From contig NW_025944763.1 of the NCBI RefSeq assembly GCF_000764305.2, positions 310,001-374,000 on the forward strand: a DNA stretch of 64,000 nt, read 5' to 3'. The notes below the pieces were generated by a model. The model was not told the origin of the DNA and searched no databases. It worked only from the letters and a program-made list of their open reading frames with translations. This DNA is from Hyalella azteca. Taxonomy: Eukaryota; Arthropoda; Malacostraca; Amphipoda; Hyalellidae. The translations under genes and the position numbers were made by a program. How positions within the stretch are numbered: the first letter of the stretch is position 1; each line of letters begins with the position of its first letter. Positions 13,519 to 26,215 of this stretch are shown here, piece after piece.

Positions 13519-15670
13519 TGGACGCAAGTTTGCAAATTGAAAATTGTTTTTCTGCAAAAATGTGTGTTTTTGTTGTGTAACAATTTTGATGAAACTTGTC
13601 TTCAAACATCAACATGGAAATTATACAGTACAAAATACATACAAAGGGGATTAATGGGCTTATGTTTACAACTTGTTTTATGTAAGAAATTTGTGGTTTT
13701 GTTGTGTTCAATATAGGAGTGATATTTTTCAAATTACACACAAAAGGCATTAATGAGCGTACGATAGAGAGTGGAGCTAAGCAGTTATAAGTAGACTGAT
13801 GTGTTTACTCATGACACATCCTTACTCTTAAGGCTTGAGTTCAGCGATGGAATGGAGCTCAACAACATATTAACCTGAGCAGTTTCATGCAACATGAGAT
13901 GCTAGCATTTTAAAGCTCTAGACCTAGAGTTTCTTAAAATTTTAATTTCAATGAATAAAATTTTACTGCATATTTCATCCTCGTTTTACAGCGGATTGCG
14001 CATATTATTAATTGTTTTTCAACTCTATGAACTAAGGGTTTATGAATATAAAATTCACTACAATCCAGGACAAACATTAAAATGTTAATACTAAATAACC
14101 TAAAACCTTAAAAAAATCGTTTGGTAAAAAAAATAATGAAGAAAAGTTCAAGGAAGCTTATTGTTGGATTTAAATGTTGAGTAGACGCTCTACTTCACCA
14201 ATCTTGAGGTCTACAGAGATGGTAGAAGAGGCTACCATATACGATATGCGTCAAGCTCCGCATTTCGAACTCAGACACGAAACTTCAATCAGAAATGACC
14301 CTCCTGCCAGATGGCGCTTCAAAACGTTGCTTATAAAACTTGATTTTATTGAACTAACATTTCATCAACGTTTATAAGTGCTTATATCATTAGTATTTTC
14401 AAATCGCCATTTCACAAAGAATTTAAAAGCAAAGACAAGGTAAAGTAAACTCAAGTAAGTAATATTTTTGTTTAAAATGTTTCCGAGAGCAGCTTCATTA
14501 TCAGTTAAAAAAATTTCAAACAATACAATTAGAAGCAACATTACAAATCAGAATGTAAACGAAAGAGATTAAAACCTAAGTAACGAGAAAACTGCAATGT
14601 AAAAGACAAACCTTTCGTTTAATAATTGCAAGAGTATAAGAACTGTGCGCGACAATGTTTCTGTCAGAAAATAAGCTGTGATTATGAAATCCTTATAGAT
14701 TCGAACCACCCGAAATGGAGCCAAGTGTCTTGAAATCGCTCTCGCACATGTGCAGTGAGAAGGCGCACCCCAGAATGAGAAGGGTTATCATTCCAGAAAG
14801 AGTCAGGTTCGAACGACAGCTCCTGGCGCCGTGTTCAGATACCAGGAACTTTGGAATCGCTGCATATTTTCAAGCAGAAGTTTTGTCTTAGTGACACGTG
14901 CAGTTCTTACGCTATCGAAATTATTAATAAACAGGTTTTCATGTTCTAGTGTCGTTTTCTCGTTGCTTCGGGCTTAACCTCTATCGTATTATTTAGATTT
15001 TCACTGATGATTGTTCTCGTATGTTAAAAATTTTGTTAACTGAATTTGGAGCTGGTCTCCGAAAAATTTTCGAAGGAGATATAATGAATCAACTGAGCGC
15101 TTCTTTAATTTGGTGGTTAATCAACGTCTTTCCAACGTCAGATGTCTGATGCATAGGTGAGGAGCCTCGACGTCTGCACTCCTTCTCGCTGCGTCTCGTT
15201 CTTCATGTCTCACTCCGAAATAAAAAAATACTTTAGAGTCCATTGTCAGATTATCTGGATATCAAACGGAAATCATTTATTTGATTCTTGCAAATATTTG
15301 TCTTCTTCTAATCATGAAAATCGCAAAAAATTAGATTTAATTAATAGTGTAAGGATGTTATCCGCACTACTGCGCGGAATAGTACCTGTTGTAAGGTCTA
15401 TATAGCCAGTCAAGTTAGAGCACTTTGTCTCTGGTGTCCCGGCGAGGCTGACTCAGCTATTATAGGCTACAGTAGTGAGTGGCGGGGCCAGCACGCTATT
15501 CTCAGGTACGAGTGAATTTGGAATAGTGCTCTTAAATTAGTGTCTATATGGATTAATGTATTTTATATTATTTAATTATCTTACAGTATTGTTCATTACG
15601 ACGTGTATTCATTGTCTGTCATTTATTTATCTCGCAGGACAGAGCGAAGTCCCTCTCCTCTCTGTACTCT
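13519..15670. other. gene-free stretch
   Basis: No recognisable gene. A 67-codon ATG frame at 14174-14377 is composition-wise protein-like but has no known domain. Confidence 0.5.
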
Positions 15671-15700
15671 AATAGTCTAGTTATGAATAGTCTAGTTATG
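15671..15700. repeat. perfect 15-bp tandem duplication
   Basis: AATAGTCTAGTTATG occurs twice back to back (15671-15685, 15686-15700). It sits between a pyrimidine-rich initiator-like stretch and an AATAAA at about 15725, inside a segment (15390-15765) with a loose LTR-like look that I could not confirm. Confidence 0.7.
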
Positions 15701-15807
15701 ATTCTAAACTGTTGGGTTTCTTGAATAAATATGAAAACGTTTGAGCTATCAACCGAACCCGACATCATCACAAACCTTCATGCGGTTTGTAAAGCTCACG
15801 GTTTGTG

Positions 15808-15863
15808 AATATTTATTTAACTGAAGGTTAAATATTTATTTAACTGAAGGTTAAATAAATATT
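15808..15863. repeat. 23-bp tandem duplication merging into a 14-bp-arm hairpin
   Basis: A 23-bp unit beginning AATATTTATTTAACTG is repeated perfectly at 15808-15830 and 15831-15853. The second copy reads into a perfect inverted repeat: AATATTTATTTAAC (15831-15844), loop TGAAG, GTTAAATAAATATT (15850-15863). Confidence 0.85.
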
Positions 15864-17895
15864 AGAGAGAAATAATCTACTGCTATACACTAGAATAAAA
15901 CATTTAATTGTAATTTATGAGAATCCTAGATTATTTATTCAAACGTAAATTATCTATTAGTAAGTTGTAATTGTGATCAAAACTAGTTAATAAATAGAGA
16001 TTTACTTTATGATATACGTTAGAAGAAAAACTACTTCTACCTAATTCACACAATGTGCTTGGATGAGCATTGAATTAAAGAATTCTATTTAAAATTGCTG
16101 TGAATATTTGTGAATTAACTTCATTCATAATTGATTATATAATCATTGAGCAATGATTATAGTATCATTGCTAGAATTTTTATCCAACATTTGCGCATCA
16201 TGTAATCTTCTTACTTCGTGATTGCGACAAATTTCAATTTGCCACAAAAAATCTGTTTAATCTTATTTAAATATATCATTATTGTGGAATTACAGTTCGG
16301 TCCCTTTAATTCGGCATTACGGAGAGGACATGTATAATGTTCTTTATTTATACGCTATACAGCGCAAGGCATTTGCTCAAAGCAGGTTTCTTCGCTGTCG
16401 GATAAAGTGATGAATTGTGGGGCACTTAGAACTGCAATCTCATTTAATGTAATTTGGAACAGCGTAGGTTTTTTAATTACGGGACCCGCTTAAATTTGCC
16501 GCTCGTCTTCCAAGAAGCGTCTGGTTAGTCGGGTAATCAACAGCTAATCAGCCAGCAGAGTTTTTGTGGATAGTTGCGTGCTCGGTTCTACTTCTTCTCT
16601 TTAAAACCTCACGAGCAAGAAGCTTCGAGACTCAACTTTAGCTGTCTTGAAATGGTGCTTGCTGTTTGTACAACATCTCTTGCAGCATACTTCCTGCACT
16701 GTAAAACAGCTGCTACAACTGTTCTCCTAAATATTACGAACACATTTCACTCACAAACAACGGAACGACCTGACATTTGCCGCAGCATTTGGCGTTGAGA
16801 ATATCTTTAGCAGGCGAGAAATTTATTTGCTGTTGGCTTACCGAAGCTGAGTTTTGCGCAGAGTATTCATCATCACTGAGAAAGTACTACAAAAATTCTT
16901 CTTTTCAAAATAAAAATTCGCGATTTTTAACTATAAATTCACAATAATTTTCAATAAAAATTCAGTAACCTGGCTACAATATTCAAGTATTAGAAACGAT
17001 AATTTAGCTTTCGTTTATCACCTGATCGATCAAGTTGCGATCCACGTCACCCGATTTTACCAAAACGTATAACTCAACAATGAAACACAAATTAAATGTC
17101 CTCGGAAGGTTGGATTCAACTCTGGTCGAATGCCATATTTGTTATGAGTGATCATGTCTCCAAAACGTAATCTGTGAGAGAGCGCGTATGACAGACCAGT
17201 CCGAGAGGATCAACATTTAGACCACATTGTTGACGAGCTCTATCTAGAATCTGGTCGTTCAATCTTGAGGGTGTAACGCAGAGGCCATGATGGCACGTTA
17301 TAGAAGTTCAACCAAGTGCTGGAGACAACCGCAAGAACCTAGCGCTATATGAACTACGAGATGACGGGAGCAGATAGACCAATTCTAGTTGTTGGACTCC
17401 TTCAGTGCATTCTGAATTTTTATGTGTATGGTATGAGATCATGAGGTCTCGCGCTCCCAACTATAAAAATATGACATAGATTAAATTCAACTGCAATAAT
17501 GCGTATTGTATGAGTGAGATAGGAAGTTAAGATAAGCTTATGAAGTTTTATTGATAAAATGAAATCAGAAATCAACGAACAACAAGGTGTGCGTCGGCCG
17601 ATGTAGGGATCCTGACAGGGGAACGCAATTCGCACAATTATATATCTCATTCTAGAACTCAGTTCCGTGAAGTTTATGAAACTCACTTAAATGGTTTTTT
17701 ATTATATGTAAATATTTTTTACAGATGATTCGTAAACAATATTTAAAATTTTAATTGCTAGTAGAAAACCTGTTTAAGGATTGAAAGAATTTAGCATCCA
17801 TTTGACAGTGCTAAAAGATCAGGATCCTTTCATGCATTTAATAAAATACATTCAGATTTTCAACTTGATAACTTGCAAACATTGATGGAATTGAA
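15864..17895. other. gene-free stretch
   Basis: Nothing recognised. AT-rich unique sequence with short frames only (for example 16574-16798 plus, 17420-17686 minus). Confidence 0.5.
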
Positions 17896-17933
17896 TACGA
17901 GGTGCGGTTGTTTGGTGCGATCACAACGCTCGT

Positions 17934-18527
17934 TCAACAAAAGTGTTCATTTTTGTCAGTAATCATGTCATTGTGAACACGCCCAAGATTCCAGCAAGCT
18001 ACAGTCCTGACAACGAAGTACCTTCGATTGAATTGATGGACTTGCTTGCGACCTTCAAGGATCAGCGTATTTCTTTCACGGAACTCAGATGCCATTTGTG
18101 GGTGGAAACGTGATTACGCTGCAGCTCGGGAAACATCATTCTGGCATTGGGGAACGACGACTTGGGAACATTTGTGGAACTCTTTTACTGGCATATTTTC
18201 ATGCCACTTAATTTTCGACGGTTTATGCATAGCTTTCATCTCGATGTGTAGCCTTGCCATCTCCATCGGTAGAAATGCAATTAGGAGTAATGTATGGCTG
18301 AATTTGTTAAAGTCTAACACGAATTGCTTACGTTCAGTCTCCATCAGTATAGTTTTTGTACACAAATGATTTTTACCTTTTGTTCTATCTATCTCAATCT
18401 ATTCTATCTCCATCTCATTGAAATCGCACAACCACGGCATATCGGCACGCGTACAATCTGGTAAACCAGAAATGGGGCAAATTTTGAGTGGTACGGCAAA
18501 TCTTTCGCACAAAGGATTTGCCTTGAG
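17934..18527 (-). pseudogene. long decayed reading frame, unknown family, possibly mobile-element-derived
   Basis: Seen: one minus-strand frame runs about 198 codons from 18527 to a TGA at 17934-17936 with only two internal stops (TAG at 18399-18401, TAA at 18111-18113). In such AT-rich DNA roughly fifteen stops would be expected. The translation is well mixed, with recognisable segments such as ILMETERKQFVLDFNKF, ASEFRERNTLILEGRKQ and RRYFVVRTVACWN. The last segment loosely resembles the R-x-F-x-x-R-x-x-x-x-W-N pattern near the C-terminus of many non-LTR reverse transcriptases; this is a by-eye resemblance only. The plus strand is also open over 18046-18369, as antisense of real coding sequence often is. 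Flanking CGAGGTG-type sequences next to TA (17896-17910 and 18848-18862) could be mariner-like termini, but they match only 9 of 13 positions. I infer a decayed coding sequence; identity unknown. Confidence 0.35.
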
Positions 18528-18862
18528 TCACGCCAGACTGTCACTTTGACAATAATAAAATTAAAGTAGATTTATAGGCACATGGCTGATAGTAGGTCCT
18601 GTAATAGTCCCCTAAACACTTCATGAGAATTTCGGAAATGATCATAGATGTAACAACTCCTAAAGCTTACAAATATTTAAAAAGTATATAACATAGGTGG
18701 AAACATTTGCATCAAAGACGCAAATTTTCCGTTGGCTGAGCAAATATAATTTTTATCTGTGCTTTCTTGTACAAGATTTGAGGAAAATGGAACTAACATT
18801 TACATCAGAAGTGTTTACATGAGGAAAATATTACTGTGCATATCGTTGAAACTCACCTCATA

Positions 18863-19479
18863 AATAGCGATTAATTGTGTCCCTTGAACCCATGCACGAC
18901 CGAATTCTTTCTATAAAATTATTTTAAGGATTTTTCACTATTCTTCATGTTCGTTATATAGGAGGTGTAAATTGAAACTATATAAGCCATTTTTCTAATA
19001 AATAATCCCTGTGCAACTTTCATGTCCATTCCTGGAGGTCAACGAACAAATAAAAATATTTATATATAACTCTACCGTACAGCCATCGTTGGGCTTGCCT
19101 TTAATTATTGACTGTATAATGATAATTGTTTAATAATGGGTCACATCGCTGGCAGTAATCCAGACAAGTTGCAGGAATGCAGTCGTCGTGTTGTTCAGGA
19201 TCGTAAGACTCCTATTGAACAACCATCGTAAGAGTTATTATTGGTCTGGTTTCATCCCTACAATTCACTGCCTGGCGACAGTAGCTCGTACGAATTGTAC
19301 GTCGCAATTGATTTAAATTAATATTAAATCATGATCAAAGCAGGAGAATTTTATGCATCCGTCGAAAGGGAGCGGCGCGCCCATGATGAACGCTGCGCTC
19401 GATCTAATGAAGGGTTAAGCGGTGCTCCACAAATGGCAGACGTTCCAGGTTTGTACGAGTGCAGTGGCATGTTTATCAT
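18863..19479. other. gene-free stretch
   Basis: Nothing recognised; AT-rich unique sequence leading into the 27-bp array. Confidence 0.5.
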
Positions 19480-19627
19480 GCCATGGCATCTCCTGCTGCA
19501 AGAGTTGCCATGGCATCTCCTGCTGCAAGAGTTGCCATGGCATCTCCTGCTGCAAGAGTTGCCATAGAATCTCCTGCTTCAACAGTTGCCATGGCATCTC
19601 CTGCTTCCAGAGTTGCCATGGCATCAT
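19480..19627. repeat. 27-bp minisatellite, about 5.5 copies
   Basis: The unit begins GCCATGGCATCTCCTGCTGC and repeats at 19480, 19507, 19534, 19561, 19588 and partly at 19615. The first three copies are identical; the last ones differ by a few substitutions. Because 27 is a multiple of three, several frames on both strands stay open here, giving repetitive Ala/Met/Ser or Gln/Leu-rich frames that I treat as artefacts. Confidence 0.95.
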
Positions 19628-20161
19628 TTATTGACGAAAACATCACGGTATGGTAATTTGAAGATGTGATGTGGCAGTATTTACGATGAATTCGCCTCGA
19701 AATAACAGCATTCATCCAAGAAGTTGCTATGATGCTGAAGAATTTACGGAAGGAATTGATTTAAAATATAAGCATTTTTTGAAGCAGTTAAGAGTGTGGA
19801 AACATTTAGTTGTATCCGACAGTTATTACTCAAGTTTTATTTAAGATGCACCTCTCACATTTTCTAATCGAAATATTATTATACTAATTATCATCAATAT
19901 CGGAAGCTTACCTATGAATTTTATTTTCATTATTAATATTGTTTTTATTATTTCAATATTAATTATCATTGAGAGTCAGTTCAACATATACATGGAGATA
20001 GTAAGCCTGAAGTAAAAAATTCAAACAGTCCTCCTGGCGTCATATACAAAGAAATGAAAAACTCATTTAAAATTCGATTTAATGAAAGTCGCCGTGTTGG
20101 ACGCTATTTAAAGTGAATAATATGGTGCTGGGTGCACAATAGGAGTATGTGCGTATAATAG
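19628..20161. other. gene-free stretch
   Basis: AT-rich spacer between two tandem arrays; nothing recognised. Confidence 0.5.
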
Positions 20162-20556
20162 ATACGTAGGGAGAAATATTTATGGAGGAAAATGTGCGTA
20201 AGAAGAAGGAACTTGAATGATACTGGGAGAATGTATGTAAAATTGGTGCGTAGGGAAAAAAAATTTAAGGAGAAAATGTACCTAAGAAGAGGAAACTTGG
20301 ATGATAGAGGGAGAATTTGCGTAAAACTAGTACGTAGGGAAAAAAAGTTAGGGAGAAAAATGTACATAAGAAGAAGAAACTTGAATAATAATGAGGGAAT
20401 GTACGTAAAATTGGTGCGCAGGGAAAATTTTTGTGGAGAAAAAGGTACGTACGAAGAAGAAACTTGAATGATATTGATAGCATATACGTAAAATAGGTAC
20501 GTAGGGAGGAATATTTAAGGAGGATTATGTACGCAGGAGGTAGAAACTTGAATGAT
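20162..20556. repeat. 84-bp tandem array, about 4.7 copies
   Basis: Copies start at 20162, 20246, 20330, 20414 and 20497, each with GTACGTAGGGA or a close variant and an internal GAAACTTGAATGATA motif. Copies differ by many point changes, so the array is old. The 84-bp period (28 codons) keeps frames open on both strands; the plus frame repeats a VRREKK...KLVRRE pattern, and minus frames repeat a Phe/Leu/Ser-rich pattern. No evidence of selection is visible, so I call it a repeat and not a gene. Confidence 0.9.
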
Positions 20557-23297
20557 AAGACACACTGCCCGGTATGCGGGTAGTGTACTGTATATATGCT
20601 GCGCCCGGTACCGCTTTTTGCCGCTAAAGCAATATAATTAATGAACAACCTCGATGAGTCAGCAAAAAGCAACTTTTACCAGAACACAGTCAGGATCAAG
20701 GAGACGGAGTGGGCAAATGGCGTAACTTTCGTTTTCACACGATCTATTCTTCAGTTTAATCTGAGCAAGCTGATAAAATGTCGATAATAAGTCATTACCA
20801 AGCATAATATCAAGAACCTGATCGCTCAAGTCACAACGAAACCTCATCCCTGCCGTACATACTGCTGAATAGATTGTATAAATCACCGAGTGATTAGACA
20901 CGACATGGGATGAAGCCTACGCACTAAAATACCAGCATTATTTCAAAATTTTTATGTAAATTAAAAGGCGTTTTATTTGATAGCATATTTGTAGGCTCAT
21001 TGGCAGTGCATTGGAAAAACTTTCTTCAAAGTAAATGCTGCTGATTGCTTTTCTTGGTTCGTTTGGTCAAACAAGTCAGGCTGAGGAAAAAGAATGCGTC
21101 GATTCATTACGGAGTGTGAAGCTTCGATTACGGGGGTTAAAACTGCCTACAATTAACTAACCGAGATTGATCGAGATTTTCGAGATACTTCGTAAAAACT
21201 TAAAACTTCAAATTGTAAAATAATATCCAGAAAATGAAGTCAGATTTTTATATGAACCACTCAGAAACCCACGGAGAGGTTTTTTTGGGATTGCAGAAAG
21301 AGATAAGTTCAGCCTGTTCTGGCCTCCATTTCCATACGCTGGTCAGTTAAAGCAACGAAGCAGTTCGTCAGGCACCAGTCCTTCGGTGCCGTGGAAACGA
21401 CCGTAACACGTGCCTCTATGATAATTCGAGAAAACCTCGACACGAAAACCTGTAAATCTTTTTGAACAGTACCGTAACATGTCGACGCTGCTACGCCTAA
21501 CGACGTGTTTATACCCAACCGCTACACGACACCATTTTAATCGCCACTAAAAAGTCATGAGATTGATTTTCTAAACATATTCAGTTTGTTCCTCCTCTCA
21601 CCGCTGAGAAAAATAGTCAAGATTAGTTTTACTGGGGAAAAAGTTACAAAAGTTCGTGCACGGAGATATCAGTTTTATATTGAACAAATAAGATTTATTA
21701 TGTGGATTCGTGTTTAGATGCTCGCGCAATAATTTGCTTTATCGAAGCATCCGATAACATGTGATCCCGCCAACACGCAAGCTCGATCGAACGCTGCAGC
21801 CTCGATCAACAATCATTACGTGATAAAAGCCCCTACGACGTTCTTAACTTAGGTCATACGTCTGCAATTGGCAGGCTTGCTATCAAATCTAAATGGTGAT
21901 CAGCTGAAGGACTCCCGAACTTGTAATAATTTATTACATTTTAACAGCTATAATCACGAACGTGCAACCGACAGCCTGTTATGTCAATCCTGCCCGAGCT
22001 AGGCCGGCAGGCAGCAGTGGCAATCCTAATGCACAAAATTTCACAGGAACTGCGAAAAGAAGTAGATAATTTAAATGTTCTTGTCGTTGTCTGTCATTTA
22101 TGAAGTTTCATCTTCGGCGACAGCGACTGTAGGTGCTATGTGCGCTCCAGAGAAAACATTTCTAGTACCAGTAATTTAGAAATGTTATGCATCAGAAAGC
22201 GCAAATCTGCCAGAGGTTAAGTGATGCTGACCCTGGGAGCAGTGTTAAGTTGTTCTATGCAATATCCTTTCGGGAAAAACACGAATCCTATCAAGTCATA
22301 ATAGCGCAACTGCTAACAAATAACTTGCAGTATATGCATGTATTATTTTATATTTTGTTTAGACAGATGAGACTTAAAAGCCTAAATTGTTTAGATTTGT
22401 AATTTATTTGGTAGTTTTTCGCATTTTGAATGGTTTAACAAGCCAGAGCGGAAGCCATGAATCGAAATCAATACCTCGTCGACTCGAGAAGTGATGGAAG
22501 CTCAGCCGTGGAAATCTGAATATACTATAATAAACCGACATTTGTTCAGTCCTAATATCCTGATTGCACGGCGATAAGATATCAGGTGACAGCGATGCGT
22601 TCAGATCAAAGAAAACTAAGCTTTTGGGGCCCCGGCGGAGTTACCGGAGACATGCAAGTGACTGTAGTGCAATTTTGTACTGAGCAGGCGCTAGAAAGCT
22701 CCCCTGAATATCTCTACAGCTCATTCGTGAAGTTTCTGTCTTTCTGGAACTCTAATTAGCAGTGTTGTGAGACCCTCGTGGTCACGACGATGGCGTGCTG
22801 AGCAGCACTAACGGTCTTCTTAACACTCGACTCAACGGCCCGCAAGAGTACGCCAGGGCTTCAGCATGGCTAAAAAAGAACCCAATTGCCCATGTAGCCA
22901 ATGAGTGCTGCATATTTGCGCTTAAGTAATGGTACTAATATTATGTGTGTACAGAGATACATGAGTTTATCTTCCGACACCCACGTGTTATGTGCGTCTC
23001 CGACCAAACTGGACTAGAAACTATATGAAGTAAGCCGATCTATTTACCGTGAAGTTTTGAAGTGGTATAACTGCAACAAACTACTTATTGATATTGATAA
23101 ATATTATAGACCTTCTGTTCGAATGAAGTAGACATGCATAAATTTATCTTTTGATGTAAATTTTGCGCGGCGTAAATTACAGGCGCAGCTGGTGATGACG
23201 CTGAACGAGGAAAATAATAAATACAATAAAAAAAATAATTGCACAAAATTTTTTGTTTTTACAACACTTCTCTTTAACTTAACCCAGCCTGTCTTTT
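20557..23297. other. gene-free stretch with scattered GC-richer patches
   Basis: No gene recognised. A 70-codon minus-strand frame at 21309-21518 has mixed, protein-like composition without an ATG. The patch 22620-22880 is GC-richer but has short frames in all phases. Confidence 0.45.
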
Positions 23298-23586
23298 ACA
23301 AATCTTATAATCTATAGTTAACGCACTTCTAGCTCTCCAATCGATCTGAAATTTTACACATGCACTTGCGTAAAGTTGGAGACAATATATGAATCAATTG
23401 ACAGAATAAATAAGTTTAAAAATTAAAATTTTTTTAGTTTTAAAAAATTGTAAAAATAATAATTTTGTTTGCTACAAATCTTATAATCGAATATTAACAC
23501 ACTTCTACCTGTCCAATCGATCTGAAATTTTGCATACTTGCGTTAACTAGGAGACTATGTATGAATCAATTGACAGAATAAATAAT
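23298..23586. repeat. spaced direct duplication, 176-bp offset
   Basis: 23298-23413 and 23474-23586 are diverged copies. Both start ACAAATCTTATAATC, share TCCAATCGATCTGAAATTTT, and end TGAATCAATTGACAGAATAA. The intervening 60 bases are a T/A-rich run. This may be a two-copy remnant of a longer satellite-like unit of about 176 bp. Confidence 0.85.
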
Positions 23587-26074
23587 TTAGAGAATTTTTT
23601 AAACATATTACATAAAAGTTACAAATTAATTTTTTAATATATGAAAATAAAATAAAAATTCATTGTACATATGTAGCATCGGAGACACTGGATTCTTTAG
23701 AAGTGTTGTCTTTAAAAAACAATTTTTAATCGCATATGGCATATTTTATTTAAATCTGGAATAATGAGTCTTGACTTAACGTTGTTTGTCTTCTCTACGC
23801 GACGTTCTTTCTCGGCTTAATTATTTTTTCTCAAGTAACTGTTACTTCACCTCACTTTGTCTTTCTAAAATTTTGTGGCTTTAGGTTACGATGTAAAAGG
23901 CCATTGAAAAGCCTGGACCTAACTTCAGAATTTAATAGTCAGTCTTCAGTCTTCACCTACTTTTTAAAAAATTTCTGACAAACCAACAAAATGGTTTCCA
24001 CTGAAGATAGTTTTTGCACAACTAATTAAAACTAATTGATTGAATTGATTTGAAAAGCACGGCATGCTGGTCCAGCTAAATGGTATCTTCTGCCACAGAA
24101 AGTTAAATGTCAGGTAAATATATATATTTTTGCCGTATCAACGAGTCAGCAAGATCGCTTAAATATTAAGCAAAAGTTGATACTCTGAACTGTCGAATAG
24201 TGAAACTATGTGAGTAAATTTTCGTATGTGTACACGCATTCCACCGTCGTTGACAGAAAGCGAGCAGGTCTCGTGAAAGGCTACACATGCAAATTAGAGA
24301 ATTGAATTACCGATATTGTGTAAAAGCTTCACTTGAGGTATTCTGAGCGTAGACGCAAGTTGAGACAGGGTTGTTGAGAAAGATCCATTCTTTTAGAAGC
24401 TATAGACATCTCATGCCCAGATCTTGCGATATCACCAAGTTTACAATCTAACTAAAGTCGGAGCCAGGAACGTTCGGTCACGCGTGAGTCGTCCGATATC
24501 GTGCCGCGGTATATCGACTACACGGAATTGCGAGACTCGTCGTATAATCACGTTCTAGTGAATGACCTCAGTTTTGTTATGGAGTTGTCCCGGACTTTGA
24601 TGAGAAACGCTAGAATTTCTCTTCGAAATTTCAATGGAAGTTTAACAGACCCACACAGGTTTTTCCAGCGTATAATCTCTACTGTAACCCAGCCTGACTC
24701 AATCGTCTCCGATATTGCCTTGTATGACCATGCTTTTTAATGGGATACTGAGAAGCCGCATAAGCGATTCCCTTCACGATAACTTTTGATAGCTGAACAG
24801 GTCTCTCAAAATATTGATTGTTGGAGGCTTTTAAGCAAATGCCCAGGCACGAATACTTGCCACGATTTGAATACCACTTCGCTTCATGATAATGAAGTTT
24901 AACCGCTATTGTTCCTTGTGTCCACCATAGATGCTCGAGAAACGACGTTTTTATCCATATAAGGCAGAATGAAAGTTCAATCATATTCAAGTCTGTCGGA
25001 AATTATTTGACAGTAATTTTCGCACGCTGCCTAATCAGGCCTATTAGTGGTCTAAATCAAGTAACCTGATTATGGCTGATGCAGCCGGTGCGTCTGGGAA
25101 AGTGCACCACAATTTTTACTTCAAAAATTATTCTGCAGAAGCAACCCAATTAGTAGGGAGACCAAAGAATTTCACATCGCGGATATTTGGCATTAGTATG
25201 TTAACTTCATTTTTAAATAAATGACTCTAGAGTCTAGACTGTGGATAAAATTAAGCTTTATCCACATATAAACGATCTATTTTTGTGCTGATATACAAAA
25301 ATATCCATGGCTAATAGTTTTTGTGAACTGCATATAAAAGAGTAACACGGATGAAAGGTCGAGATCAGAAATAAAGTGGTTCGTTTTGAATAATTTCAAT
25401 TACTGACATCAAAGGTTACCAAGTTTTTTTCCCTGGTAGACGAACATCAAAATAAAGAGACAAATTCAAATTGAATGGACTTTTCACACAACAATTAAGT
25501 ATGATTTGCAACCTACCTCGATACGCGATCGAGCCTAAGCAGCCAAATTTGTACAATTTAATTTTGAACACGGATTACTCAAAATAAGAAGCTCAATTAT
25601 GATTAGAAAACTTCATGTTTAAGTTCCATTAGGTTAAAGGAAGATTTATTTTAATAAAATTACTCTGTTTTTTTAAAGTGAAGAGGAAAATTCTGAACTG
25701 ATGAAGAATTTAGATAAGAATCAGGCGAACCATAAGTGTTCTTTCTTAAAATTTATGAAGATGGGATGAAATTCCAATGTTCGGACAGGAATGAGCTCTA
25801 AACCTAAGTAGTTTTGAATCATGTTTGGACGAATCGTTTCCGTGTTTACTTCTATGAACTCTTGATTAAATTCTTCCATTGAGCTCTGCTCGCGCCCATT
25901 CTGACCAAAATTCAAAACTATCTCCAAGTACGTGAATACCTCATGACCGCCCCAAACTTGTGTCACTTTTCATAGTTGCTAAGGAAACAAAAAGCATGAG
26001 AGATTTGCGCTAAAATAGTATGGATTTGTCGCACGGTGATTTCTTCCGCACAAGATCGTTCCTCGGTCGTTTAA
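23587..26074. other. gene-free stretch
   Basis: No family recognised. Two frames have protein-like composition: 24456-24740 plus (about 95 codons without a stop, no ATG near its beginning; preceded by CTAACTAAAG, which could act as a weak acceptor) and 25721-25966 minus (about 81 codons, Glu/Asn-rich). Neither shows a known domain or good splice pairs. Confidence 0.4.
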
Positions 26075-26215
26075 ACTCTAGTGGACCTGTAAGTGGGAGA
26101 AAAAGAATAATAAGTGGATCCACAGTGCACAGTAACCCGTAAATGGGAGGCGTAGACTGGGAAGAAGGTCCACAGTACACATAAGATCTACAAGTGGGAG
26201 ATATGGGAAGCATAG
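26075..26215. repeat. diverged three-copy tandem repeat
   Basis: Three imperfect units, each with (C)CACAGT.CACA or GTGGACCTGT, then GTAAGTGGGAG or GTAAATGGGAG or ACAAGTGGGAG, then a purine-rich tail GGGAAG(A/C). The spacing is about 50-65 bases. Confidence 0.45.

Noticed and set aside
14699..14765. Reverse-strand GGTTCGAATC that fits a tRNA B box
   Set aside because: No A box at the right distance and no cloverleaf pairing.
15389..15765. Possible solo LTR (TG...CA, TATA-like and AATAAA signals)
   Set aside because: No target-site duplication, no primer-binding site and no second copy could be found in the window.
19331..19715. Several overlapping open frames on both strands
   Set aside because: They are products of a 27-bp repeat whose period is a multiple of three; translations are simple repeats in every frame.
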